From NCBI GenBank assembly GCA_038316355.1, contig JBBQAO010000087.1, forward strand, positions 1-14,878: a stretch of DNA of 14,878 nt, in the 5' to 3' direction. The translations under genes were made by a program, and so were the position numbers. Source of the stretch: Ga0077527 sp038316355. Its GTDB lineage: Bacteria > Pseudomonadota > Gammaproteobacteria > Burkholderiales > SG8-41. Shown here piece by piece: positions 6,953-14,236 of the stretch. How positions within the stretch are numbered: the first letter of the stretch is position 1; each line of letters begins with the position of its first letter. The notes under the pieces were generated by a model that was not told the origin of the DNA, did not search any database, and worked only from the letters and a program-made list of their open reading frames with translations.

Positions 6953-9900
6953 TCGCGCGCCTGATCCGCTGGTCCATCAGCAATCGCTTCCTGGTGCTGC
7001 TCGCGACCTTCATGGTCGCGGCGTGGGGCGTGTGGGCCATGATCAAGACCCCGCTCGATGCGATTCCGGATCTGTCCGACGTGCAGGTCATCATCCGCAC
7101 CACTTACCCGGGACAGGCGCCGCAGATCGTCGAGGACCAGGTCACTTACCCGCTGACCACCACCATGCTGTCGGTGCCGGGTGCAAAAACCGTGCGCGGC
7201 TATTCCTTCTTCGGCGATTCCTTTGTCTACGTGCTGTTCGAGGACGGCACCGATCTCTACTGGGCGCGTTCGCGCGTGCTCGAATACCTCAATCAGGTGC
7301 AGAGTCGGCTACCGGCGCAGGCCAAACCTGCGCTGGGCCCGGACGCCACGGGCGTCGGCTGGATTTATGAATACGCGCTGGTCGATCGCAGCGGACGCAA
7401 TGACCTGTCGCAATTGCGCGCATTGCAGGACTGGTTCCTCAAATATGAATTGAAATCAGTGCCCAACGTCGCCGAAGTCGCCTCGGTCGGCGGCATGGTG
7501 CGGCAGTACCAGATCGTGCTCGATCCGGACCGGCTGCGCGCCTATTCCATTCCGGTCAGCCGCGTCATCCAGGCGGTACGCAATGCCAATCAGGAGGCCG
7601 GTGGTGCGGTGCTGGAACTGGGTGAAGCCGAATACATGGTACGCGCCCGCGGCTACCTGAAATCACTGGACGACTTCCGCGCGATACCCATCACGCTCGG
7701 TGATGGCGGCACGCCGGTACTGCTGAAAGATGTCGCGCGCATCCAGATCGGCCCCGAACTGCGGCGCGGCATTGCCGAACTCGACGGTGAAGGCGAAACC
7801 GTGGGCGGCATCATCGTCATGCGTCAGGGCAAAAACGCGCTGGAAACCATCGCTGCGGTCAAAGCCAAGATTGAATCGCTGAAGCCGGGCCTGCCGCCGG
7901 GCGTGGAAATCGTGCCGACCTATGACCGCTCGGACCTGATCGAGCGCGCCGTTTCCCATCTGCGCGACAAACTGGTCGAAGAATTCATCGTGGTCGCGTT
8001 AGTGTGTTTCGTATTCCTGTTTCACCTGCGTTCCAGCCTCGTCGCCATCATCACGCTGCCACTGGGCATCCTGATCGCCTTCATCGTCATGCGATATCAG
8101 GGCGTCAACGCCAACATCATGTCGCTCGGCGGCATCGCAATTGCCATCGGCGCCATGGTCGATGCCGCGGTGGTGATGATCGAGAACGCGCACAAACATC
8201 TGGAGGCATGGAATCACGCGCATCCCGGGCAGTCTTTGCAGGAAAACGAACGCTGGCAGTTGATCGGCAATGCTGCCACCGAAGTCGGTCCCGCCTTGTT
8301 CTTCTGCCTGCTGATCATCACGTTGTCCTTCATCCCGGTATTTGCGCTGGAAGCGCAGGAAGGCCGTTTGTTCTCGCCGCTCGCATTCACCAAGACCTAC
8401 GCGATGGCGGCAGCCGCCGCATTGTCGGTGACGCTGGTGCCGGTGATGATGGGCTATTGGATCCGCGGCCGGATACCTGATGAAAATACCAATATAATCA
8501 ATAGGTTATTGATATCCCTCTATAGACCGCTGCTGGCCGCGGTGTTGCGCTTTCCGCGCAGCACGCTGGTCGTCGCCGCGCTCCTGCTCGCGGTCAGCAT
8601 TTTCCCCGCCGCGCGACTCGGCGGCGAATTCATGCCGCCACTTGACGAAGGCGATCTGCTCTACATGCCGACCGCCCTGCCCGGGCTGTCGGCGGGCAAG
8701 GCCGCGGAAATCCTGCAGCTCACCGACCGCCTGATCAAGAACGTACCGGAGGTCGCGCGCGTGTTCGGCAAAGTCGGCCGCGCCGAAACCGCCACCGATC
8801 CTGCGCCATTGGAAATGGTCGAAACCACCATTCAGTTCAAACCGAAAAGCGAATGGCGCCCCGGCATGACCCAGGAAAAACTGATCGAGGAACTCGATCG
8901 CACGGTGAAAGTACCGGGGCTCACCAACATCTGGGTGCCGCCGATCCGCAATCGCATCGACATGCTCGCCACCGGCGTCAAGAGTCCGCTCGGCATCAAG
9001 GTCTCCGGCCCCGACCTGGCGCAGATCGAACGCGTGGCGCAGGACATCGAGCGCGCGGTAAAGGACGTGCCCGGTGTCACCTCCGCGCTCGCCGAACGTT
9101 TGACCGGCGGCCGTTATATCGACATCAAGATCGACCGTCTGGCGGCTGCGCGCTACGGCATGAACATCAGCGATGTGCAGGACATCGTGTCCGCCGCCAT
9201 CGGCGGCGAAAACATCGCCGAGACCGTCGAAGGCCTGCAGCGCTTTCCGATCAATGTGCGTTATCCCCGCGAACTGCGTGACTCGGTGGAAAAAATGCGC
9301 AACCTGCCTATCGTCACCGAGCGCGGCGCGCAGATCACTCTGGGCACGCTGGCGCAGCTTGCCATCATCGACGGCCCGCCGATGCTCAAAAGCGAGAACG
9401 CCCGGCTCTCCGGCTGGGTCTATGTCGACATCCGCGGTCGCGACCTGCAGTCGGTCGTCAGCGACGCGCAGCGCATGGTGCGCGAACAGGTCAGGCTGCC
9501 CGCGGGATATTCGGTGGCGTGGTCCGGACAGTTTGAATATCTGGAACGCGCGAAAAAACGCCTCACGCTTGTCATTCCGTTCACGCTGCTGATCATCTTC
9601 GTGCTGTTCTACATGACATTCCGCCGCATCGATGAAGCCCTGCTGATCATGGTCACCGTCCCGTTCGCATTGATCGGCGGACTGTGGCTGATGTGGCTGC
9701 TCGGCTACAACATGTCGGTGGCTTCTGCAGTGGGCTTCATCGCGCTCGCCGGCGTCGCCGCCGAATTCGGCGTCATCATGTTGCTCTACCTGCGCCAGGC
9801 ACTCGACAAACGCATCGCCGCCGGCGCGCCATTGAACGTGCAATTGGTGATGGACGCCATTACCGAGGGCGCGGTGCTGCGGGTGCGGCCCAAGGCGATG

Positions 9901-10092
9901 ACCGTGGCGGTCATCCTCGCCGGCCTGCTGCCGATCATGTGGTCCAGCGGCACCGGCGCCGAAGTCATGCAGCGCATCGCCGCACCCATGGTCGGCGGCA
10001 TGATCACCGCGCCGCTGCTGTCGATGCTGGTGATCCCGGCGGCGTGGTTTCTGATGCGACGACGGAAAAGGCCCGCATCAGGGCCGGAATGA
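6949..10092 (+). CDS. cusA: Cu(I)/Ag(I) RND efflux transporter CusA
   Basis: A 1047-residue heavy-metal-efflux RND pump, the same length as I recall for E. coli CusA. The membrane segments come in two sets of six, one at about 10-30 plus 340-505 and the other at about 535-555 plus 865-1035. The proton-relay aspartate D405 sits in AMVDAAVVMIEN of TM4. The three methionines that bind Cu(I)/Ag(I) in the periplasmic cleft are at M573 (LLYMPT), M623 (PLEMVETT) and M672 (IDMLATG), identical to the E. coli numbers. This supports monovalent copper/silver export over the Zn/Co/Cd specificity of CzcA. The start overlaps the cusB stop (ATGA). Residues 509-526 are encoded by a cluster of codons that are rare in the rest of the gene. 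Regulation is not visible nearby: no CusR/CusS lies adjacent. Confidence 0.96.
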   Translation: MIARLIRWSISNRFLVLLATFMVAAWGVWAMIKTPLDAIPDLSDVQVIIRTTYPGQAPQIVEDQVTYPLTTTMLSVPGAKTVRGYSFFGDSFVYVLFEDGTDLYWARSRVLEYLNQVQSRLPAQAKPALGPDATGVGWIYEYALVDRSGRNDLSQLRALQDWFLKYELKSVPNVAEVASVGGMVRQYQIVLDPDRLRAYSIPVSRVIQAVRNANQEAGGAVLELGEAEYMVRARGYLKSLDDFRAIPITLGDGGTPVLLKDVARIQIGPELRRGIAELDGEGETVGGIIVMRQGKNALETIAAVKAKIESLKPGLPPGVEIVPTYDRSDLIERAVSHLRDKLVEEFIVVALVCFVFLFHLRSSLVAIITLPLGILIAFIVMRYQGVNANIMSLGGIAIAIGAMVDAAVVMIENAHKHLEAWNHAHPGQSLQENERWQLIGNAATEVGPALFFCLLIITLSFIPVFALEAQEGRLFSPLAFTKTYAMAAAAALSVTLVPVMMGYWIRGRIPDENTNIINRLLISLYRPLLAAVLRFPRSTLVVAALLLAVSIFPAARLGGEFMPPLDEGDLLYMPTALPGLSAGKAAEILQLTDRLIKNVPEVARVFGKVGRAETATDPAPLEMVETTIQFKPKSEWRPGMTQEKLIEELDRTVKVPGLTNIWVPPIRNRIDMLATGVKSPLGIKVSGPDLAQIERVAQDIERAVKDVPGVTSALAERLTGGRYIDIKIDRLAAARYGMNISDVQDIVSAAIGGENIAETVEGLQRFPINVRYPRELRDSVEKMRNLPIVTERGAQITLGTLAQLAIIDGPPMLKSENARLSGWVYVDIRGRDLQSVVSDAQRMVREQVRLPAGYSVAWSGQFEYLERAKKRLTLVIPFTLLIIFVLFYMTFRRIDEALLIMVTVPFALIGGLWLMWLLGYNMSVASAVGFIALAGVAAEFGVIMLLYLRQALDKRIAAGAPLNVQLVMDAITEGAVLRVRPKAMTVAVILAGLLPIMWSSGTGAEVMQRIAAPMVGGMITAPLLSMLVIPAAWFLMRRRKRPASGPE
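8473..8526 (+). other. Rare-codon, AT-rich island inside cusA
   Basis: Codons 509-526 include ATA three times, plus AGG, TTA and AGA, while the surrounding gene uses almost only GC-ending codons. The protein here is the linker between the first and second halves of the transporter. The DNA also holds a small palindrome, TCAATA-GGT-TATTGA. The reading frame is intact. Confidence 0.6.
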
Positions 10093-10112
10093 ATAAAAGC
10101 ATGAATTGTCGC

Positions 10113-10144
10113 TTGACCCTGCACTCAGGTTCAGGGTTTAGAGT
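10113..10144 (+). promoter_or_regulatory. MerR-type promoter/operator
   Basis: A -35 box TTGACC (10113-10118) and a -10 box TAGAGT (10139-10144) are separated by a 20-base spacer, longer than the usual 17. The spacer region carries a dyad with perfect 6-base arms ACCCTG (10116-10121) and CAGGGT (10132-10137). This over-long spacer with a centred palindrome is the hallmark of MerR-activated promoters. Predicted transcription would start near 10151, just before the AAGGAGA ribosome binding site (10154-10160). The regulator therefore appears to control its own operon. Confidence 0.75.
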
Positions 10145-10165
10145 GCTTTCATCAAGGAGATCATC

Positions 10166-10585
10166 GTGAGCCATCCGGAACTGCTGACCCGCGGCCAACT
10201 GGCCAGTTGCGGCGGTGTCAATATCGCAACCATCCGCTACTACGAAAAGCGCGGATTGCTGCCGGACGCGCCACGTACCCGCGCCGGCTACCGCATCTAC
10301 GCCGGCGATGCGCTGCGCCGGCTGAATTTCATCAAGCAGGCACAACTCCTGGGATTCTCGCTCGACGAAATCCGCGAATTGCTGTCGCTGCGCATGCAGG
10401 CCGGCACCACCTGCGCCGACATCCGGCAGCGCGCAAGGGAAAAAATCTCTGCTGTCGACAGAAAAATTGCCGACCTTGAGAAAATCCGTGACGCGCTGAC
10501 CCGGCTGGCTGCCGCCTGCCGCGGCAAAGGCCCGACCAGCGAATGTCCGATACTCGAATCACTGGATACGAGAGAGCCACAATGA
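10166..10585 (+). CDS. merR: MerR-family regulator with mercury-type cysteine triad
   Basis: A 139-residue regulator. The winged-helix domain is at about 8-75 (IATIRYYEKRGLLP at 20-33, then RTRAGYRIY). A dimerisation helix (about 84-114) and a C-terminal metal loop follow. Cysteines C83, C118 and C127 match the order and spacing of the three Hg(II)-binding cysteines of classical MerR (82, 117, 126), and ACRGKGPTSECPI resembles the MerR loop. This points to mercury, although related lead and cadmium sensors cannot be fully excluded. The GTG start is supported by AAGGAGA with a 5-base spacing. It sits directly behind its own operator at 10113-10144. It is the first gene of an operon, and its stop overlaps the next start (ATGA). 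Unlike many mer loci, the regulator is not divergent. Confidence 0.87.
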   Translation: MSHPELLTRGQLASCGGVNIATIRYYEKRGLLPDAPRTRAGYRIYAGDALRRLNFIKQAQLLGFSLDEIRELLSLRMQAGTTCADIRQRAREKISAVDRKIADLEKIRDALTRLAAACRGKGPTSECPILESLDTREPQ

Positions 10586-11328
10586 CTGTTGAACTGGTCT
10601 ACGATGCCGATTGCCCGAACGTGGCGCAGGCGCGCACGCTGCTGATCAGGGCCTTCACCCGCACCGGCGTCTCGGCACGCTGGCTGGAATGGGAGCGCTC
10701 CGCACCCGGCAGCCCCGCCTACACGAAGCCCTATGGTTCGCCCACCATATTAGTCGACGGTAAGGATGTTGCCGCGACAGACAGCGTATCGGGATCCGGC
10801 GCCTGTCGTGTCTACAGCAACGCTGAAGGCGGGCTGAGCACCGTTCCGCCGGTGGAGACCGTCTGCGCCGCAATGCTGAAAGCGGCGCCTGTCGATCCCC
10901 TCAAAAAAACCCGCTGGCAGACGCTCGCCGCCGCTTCCCCGGCGCTCGGCCTGGCATTCCTGCCCAAACTGGTCTGCCCGCTGTGCTTCCCGGCCTATGC
11001 AGCGCTGCTCGGCGCGCTGGGCCTGGAATTCGTCGACTACACGCCCTGGCTGTTGCCGCTGACGGCGACATTCCTCACCATCGCGCTGGGCGTTCTGGCC
11101 CTGCAGGCACGACGCAGCGGCAGTATCGCCGCGCTGCTGCTCGGCCTAGCCGCATCAACAGTCGTGTTGGGTGGAAAATTTTATTTCGAGAATAACTGGC
11201 TGACTACAGGCGGTGTTGTGCTGCTGATCGTCGCGATATTAATCAGCAACCGCTCCCGCTCCATCACCATGCCAGCCTGTCCGGCCTGCGTCCCCGGCGG
11301 CAGCAACCCGCAAGTCAAGGCGCATTAA
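10582..11328 (+). CDS. Thioredoxin-like domain fused to a MerC-like membrane domain
   Basis: A 248-residue two-domain protein. Residues 1-100 form a thioredoxin-like fold (VELVYDADCPN with C11, then YGSPTILVDGKDV with the cis-proline-like P54). C75 and C95 are further cysteines. From about 115 the protein has four probable membrane helices. The first ends in VCPLCFPAY (C132, C135), which resembles the metal-binding CxxCFPA motif of the mercury transporter MerC, and the tail carries CPAC (C233, C236). A role in moving a thiophilic metal such as Hg(II) across the inner membrane, with the soluble domain as metal relay, is inferred from this architecture and from the MerR gene it overlaps by 4 bases. 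I chose the ATG at 10582. A longer in-frame start at 10543 would lie deep in merR. Confidence 0.8.
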   Translation: MTVELVYDADCPNVAQARTLLIRAFTRTGVSARWLEWERSAPGSPAYTKPYGSPTILVDGKDVAATDSVSGSGACRVYSNAEGGLSTVPPVETVCAAMLKAAPVDPLKKTRWQTLAAASPALGLAFLPKLVCPLCFPAYAALLGALGLEFVDYTPWLLPLTATFLTIALGVLALQARRSGSIAALLLGLAASTVVLGGKFYFENNWLTTGGVVLLIVAILISNRSRSITMPACPACVPGGSNPQVKAH

Positions 11329-11338
11329 GGAAAACATC

Positions 11339-11605
11339 ATGACCGCAATCCGCAAAATCGAAGTGTTCAGCGCAGGATGCACTGTGTGCGACGACACCGT
11401 CGCTCTGATCAACCGCATCGCCTGTCCGTCCTGCGAAGTCGAGATCCTCGATATGCACAAGCCCGACGTGGCAAAAAAGGCACAGCGCTACGGCGTTCGC
11501 AGCATTCCTGCGGTGGCAGTCAACGGAAAACTCGCCGATTGCTGCGCCGGCAGAGGGCCTGATGAAGCCGCTCTGCGCGCCGCAGGCATTGGACAGCCAG
11601 CGTAG
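11339..11605 (+). CDS. Small CXXC thioredoxin/glutaredoxin-like protein
   Basis: An 88-residue thioredoxin-fold protein with no signal peptide, so probably cytoplasmic. The N-terminal strand KIEVFSAGCTVC ends in an active-site CXXC (C14, C17). A second pair, CPSC (C29, C32), the cis-proline in RSIPAVAV (P57) and a vicinal pair C68-C69 follow. Seven residues in all can bind thiophilic metal or perform dithiol exchange, counting C14, C17, C29, C32, C68 and C69 plus the His of LDMH. It starts 10 bases after the fusion gene, with AAGGAAAA as ribosome binding site, so it is the third gene of the merR operon. A cytoplasmic receiver of metal, or a reductant for the fusion protein, is the likely job. 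There is no direct evidence for the substrate. Confidence 0.8.
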   Translation: MTAIRKIEVFSAGCTVCDDTVALINRIACPSCEVEILDMHKPDVAKKAQRYGVRSIPAVAVNGKLADCCAGRGPDEAALRAAGIGQPA

Positions 11606-11808
11606 ACCTGAAAAAACCTGTCCTGATCAAACCGAAGGGCGAACGCGCCGCTGCGGTCAATCCCGGTCAAAATCGGCTATGTGCCCTGACGCACGGAATA
11701 GTTATCGGCCGCGATATAGCGTCCAGCCGGTCTGTGCCAGACTCTGCGCAATCAGCACCAAACCGCACAAGCGGCCAGATCATCGATGCCAAACTGTGGA
11801 GAAAACCC
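11606..11808. other. Intergenic region between the metal operon and lemA
   Basis: About 200 bases with no gene, no convincing terminator with a T-run and no clear sigma-70 promoter by eye. Just before lemA there is a usable ribosome binding site, GGAGA at 11798-11802, six bases from the ATG. Confidence 0.4.
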
Positions 11809-12441
11809 ATGCGTAAATTATTGACAGCCCTGACAGCACTGCTCGTGTTGAGCCTTTCCGGCTGCGGCTATAACACCCTGCAATCCGGTGATGAACAGAT
11901 CAAGGCGAGTTGGGCTGAAGTCGTCAATCAGTATCAACGCCGTGCCGACCTGATTCCCAACCTGGTGAATACCGTCAAGGGTTTCGCTGCCCAGGAAAAA
12001 GAGGTGTTGCTGGGGGTCACCAACGCCCGCGCCAGAGTGGGCAGCATCCAGGCCACCCCGGAGCTCATCAACAATCCCGAGGCATTTGGCAAATTCCAGG
12101 CGGCACAGGGTGAGTTGTCCGGCGCGCTGTCGAGGCTGCTGGTGGTATCGGAGAACTATCCGCAGTTGAAGTCCGACGCCAATTTCCGCGACCTGCAGGC
12201 ACAGCTTGAAGGCACCGAGAACCGCATCACCGTCGCGCGCAACCGTTATATCAAGTCGGTGCAGGAATACAACGTGACCGTGCGCTCCTTCCCCTCCAAC
12301 CTGACCGCGATGCTGTTCGGACACAAGGTGAAGCCGACATTCACCGTTGAAAACGAAAAGGAAATCGCCAGGCCGCCCACGGTGGATTTCGGCACAGCGC
12401 CGGCCAAACCCCAGGGTGAGGCGCCGGGAACCGCCAAGTGA
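11809..12441 (+). CDS. lemA: LemA-family lipoprotein
   Basis: A 210-residue LemA protein. The N-terminus is a lipoprotein signal peptide with lipobox LSGC (acylated C19), so the protein is anchored to a membrane facing the periplasm. The LemA core has the family signatures YQRRADLIPNLVNTVKG (42-58), KEVLLGVTNARA (64-75) and SENYPQLKSDANFRDLQ (114-130), then TENRITVARNRY (136-147), and FPSNL (161-165). These fold as a long antiparallel helical bundle. The biochemical role of LemA is not established. In many proteobacteria it is encoded with TPM-domain proteins, as here. The ATG at 11809 is chosen because it has a ribosome binding site and starts the signal peptide. The stop overlaps the next GTG (GTGA). 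Confidence 0.93.
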   Translation: MRKLLTALTALLVLSLSGCGYNTLQSGDEQIKASWAEVVNQYQRRADLIPNLVNTVKGFAAQEKEVLLGVTNARARVGSIQATPELINNPEAFGKFQAAQGELSGALSRLLVVSENYPQLKSDANFRDLQAQLEGTENRITVARNRYIKSVQEYNVTVRSFPSNLTAMLFGHKVKPTFTVENEKEIARPPTVDFGTAPAKPQGEAPGTAK

Positions 12442-13286
12442 TAACACCGGGCGCGACCAGAGCACTGCTGCTGGCGCTCACGCTGTGCTGGTTTTCAGCG
12501 GCCGGCGCAGCGGTTGCGGTGCCGCCCCTGACTGCGCGCGTCACCGACCAGACGGCTACGCTCAACCCCGGACAGAAAGCTGCCCTGGAACAGACCCTGC
12601 AGGCGTTTGAAACCCGGAAAGGCAGCCAGATCGCGGTACTCATTGTTCCGACCACCGCGCCGGAAACCATCGAGCAATATGCCCTGCGCGTCGCCGAGCA
12701 ATGGAAACTTGGACGCAAAAAAGTGGATGACGGCGCCATTCTGGTCGTCGCCAAGGATGACCGGGCGCTGCGCATCGAGGTGGGTTACGGCCTCGAAGGC
12801 GCACTCAGCGACGCGACCAGCAAACGCATCATCAGCGAGATCATCGTGCCACGCTTCCAGCAGGGGGATTTCCATGGCGGCATCAGCGCCGGGGTCGACC
12901 AGATCATCCGCATCGTCGATGGCGAGTCGTTGCCGGCAGCCGGGGCAAGACCTTCCGGCAAAACCTCAGACCTGCAGCAACTGCTGCCGATCCTGCTGGT
13001 GCTGACGCTGGTCCTGGGCGGAGTATTGCGTTCCTTGCTCGGCCGCTTTCCCGGCGCGCTCGCAACGGGCGGTGCCGTGGGCATCGGCGCCGGGTTTCTT
13101 GCCGGCGCGATATCCATCGGCATGGTCGCAGGCGTGATCGCGCTGTTGTTTACCTTGCTCGGCGGCGGCATGGGCGGGCGCGGCATCGGCGGCCATTACG
13201 GCGGTTTCGGTCGTGGTGGTGGTGGTGGCGGTTTCGGCGGTGGTGGCGGCGGCTTTGGTGGCGGCGGTGCTTCGGGACGGTGGTGA
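12438..13286 (+). CDS. Membrane-anchored TPM-domain protein with Gly-rich tail (YgcG-like)
   Basis: A 282-residue protein. A signal peptide (LLLALTLCWFSAAGAAVA, cleavage near 25-28) leads into a TPM domain (about 34-158, with VTDQTATLNPGQ, QIAVLIVPTT, VDDGAILVVAKDDRALRIEVGYG and GLEGALSD). Two hydrophobic segments follow (about 182-200 and 209-241), and the last 40 residues are almost pure Gly/Phe. TPM domains sit in the periplasm. Some have acid phosphatase activity in plants and others assist in photosystem repair, but bacterial functions remain mostly open. The GTG start overlaps the lemA stop by 4 bases, so the two are translated together. The Gly-rich tail after the membrane helices is common in this family and is not an assembly artefact. 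Confidence 0.9.
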   Translation: MITPGATRALLLALTLCWFSAAGAAVAVPPLTARVTDQTATLNPGQKAALEQTLQAFETRKGSQIAVLIVPTTAPETIEQYALRVAEQWKLGRKKVDDGAILVVAKDDRALRIEVGYGLEGALSDATSKRIISEIIVPRFQQGDFHGGISAGVDQIIRIVDGESLPAAGARPSGKTSDLQQLLPILLVLTLVLGGVLRSLLGRFPGALATGGAVGIGAGFLAGAISIGMVAGVIALLFTLLGGGMGGRGIGGHYGGFGRGGGGGGFGGGGGGFGGGGASGRW

Positions 13287-13288
13287 CC

Positions 13289-13786
13289 ATGAACCTCAAA
13301 CGCATGGCAAGGCATTTGCTGATGACCCATTGGCAGGTCAATCGCGCTTTCACCCGCGAGGCCCTGACTTCGATCCAGAACGCCGTCAAGACCAGCGAAA
13401 CGGCACACAGCGGAGAAATCCGTTTCGCTGTCGAAGGCGCTCTCGACAGCGGACTGCTGCTGCAGGGGCAATCCGCCAGAGCGCGCGCCATCGATATTTT
13501 TTCACAACTGCGGGTCTGGGATACCGAACACAATAACGGCGTGCTGATTTATCTGTTGCTCGCCGACCGCGATGTGGAAATCGTTGCCGACCGCGGAATT
13601 GATGCCAAGGTGGGCGCGCAGGAATGGGAGCAGATCTGCCGCACGATGGAGGAGGCTTTCAGGCAGGAAAATTACGCAGCCGGCGTGCTCAGCGGCATCC
13701 AGGCGGTGACACGGCATCTGCAAACGCATTTCCCCGCTGCTGCTGCGGGGCAGAATGAATTGCCCGACAAACCGGTGGTGCTGTAG
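13289..13786 (+). CDS. Second TPM-domain protein, without signal peptide
   Basis: A 165-residue protein with one TPM domain (about 22-148): REALTSIQNAVKTSETAHSG opens it, then EIRFAVEG, NNGVLIYLLLADRDVEIVAD (82-101) and the closing helix FRQENYAAGVLSGIQAV. It has no signal peptide or membrane helix, unlike its upstream neighbour, so the domain is probably cytoplasmic or translocated by another means. The ATG at 13289 is 2 bases after the preceding stop. In-frame GTG codons at 13280 and 13283 would give a short overlap and cannot be excluded. LemA, membrane TPM and soluble TPM in this order recurs in beta- and gammaproteobacteria. The soluble protein may be a partner or regulator of the membrane one. 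Confidence 0.87.
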   Translation: MNLKRMARHLLMTHWQVNRAFTREALTSIQNAVKTSETAHSGEIRFAVEGALDSGLLLQGQSARARAIDIFSQLRVWDTEHNNGVLIYLLLADRDVEIVADRGIDAKVGAQEWEQICRTMEEAFRQENYAAGVLSGIQAVTRHLQTHFPAAAAGQNELPDKPVVL

Positions 13787-13789
13787 CCC

Positions 13790-13813
13790 GGGCGCGGAAA
13801 CCGCAGCGTGCCC
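13790..13813 (+). terminator. Possible hairpin after the lemA-TPM operon
   Basis: GGGC-GCGG-AAA-CCGC with the outer GCCC can pair four bases after the last TPM stop. It is the diverged right end of the MITE-like palindrome. There is no T-run, so termination is only a possibility. Confidence 0.3.
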
Positions 13814-13863
13814 GCGCGGAGCATAAATTGCTCTGACAGCGTATCACTTCAAACGGGCATATC

Positions 13864-14091
13864 TCAGCTCACTCCAGCAGACCAGTACGCCGATCCCGGA
13901 AAGAAACACCCCACGCGCACGAGTTCCCCGGCATCGCGGGAAGACTTGTGCAGGATGCCCTTGTCGCGCGCCTGGCACAGCGCATCCTGAATGCCGGGGC
14001 TCAGAGTTTTGGTTTCTGCCCGCGCCACGGTTTCGACATCGCACAAGAGATCGGCGGGCAAAGCCATGGTTCTTTGGGCGAAGGTTGCCAT
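13864..14091 (-). pseudogene. Antitoxin-toxin hybrid remnant
   Basis: An open frame of 75 codons starts like the antitoxin at 3051-3287 (MALPADL, then TVARAETKTLSPGIQDALCQAR against TARAEGKTLSAVIQDALRQAR). It skips 20 antitoxin residues and resumes at RDKGIL. It then switches into sequence matching the middle of the PIN toxin (SRDAGELVRVG against SRDAGELAHVA). The toxin catalytic residues D6, E44, D101 and D107 are all absent. The product, if made, would keep most of the ribbon-helix-helix DNA-binding part but neither toxin activity nor a normal neutralising tail. A longer in-frame start at 14112 is possible. I treat it as a decayed locus. Confidence 0.7.
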
Positions 14092-14236
14092 CAGCGTCAG
14101 TTCCGGAACCATGAAATCCGCGCGTAACGACCGCGGTGCAGAAAAGAAATCATGCCATGCACCGGCATCAACACACCGTTCGATGATGGTTCGCCGGCCT
14201 GCGCTCAGGGCATGCTATAAGTTATTGTTTATATTA

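Noticed and set aside
8506..9843. A 445-codon open frame on the minus strand, rich in His and Asp
   Set aside because: It lies wholly antisense to cusA, whose motifs are certain. Its His/Asp/Gln-rich composition is what GC-rich codons give when read in reverse.
6949..10092. Assigning the pump as CzcA (Zn/Co/Cd)
   Set aside because: The methionine triad M573/M623/M672 and the CusF domain on the adaptor point to Cu(I)/Ag(I).
13205..13275. Short GGT/GGC repeats that could look like a tandem repeat or CRISPR
   Set aside because: They encode the Gly-rich tail of the TPM protein in frame, with no spacers or regular unit.
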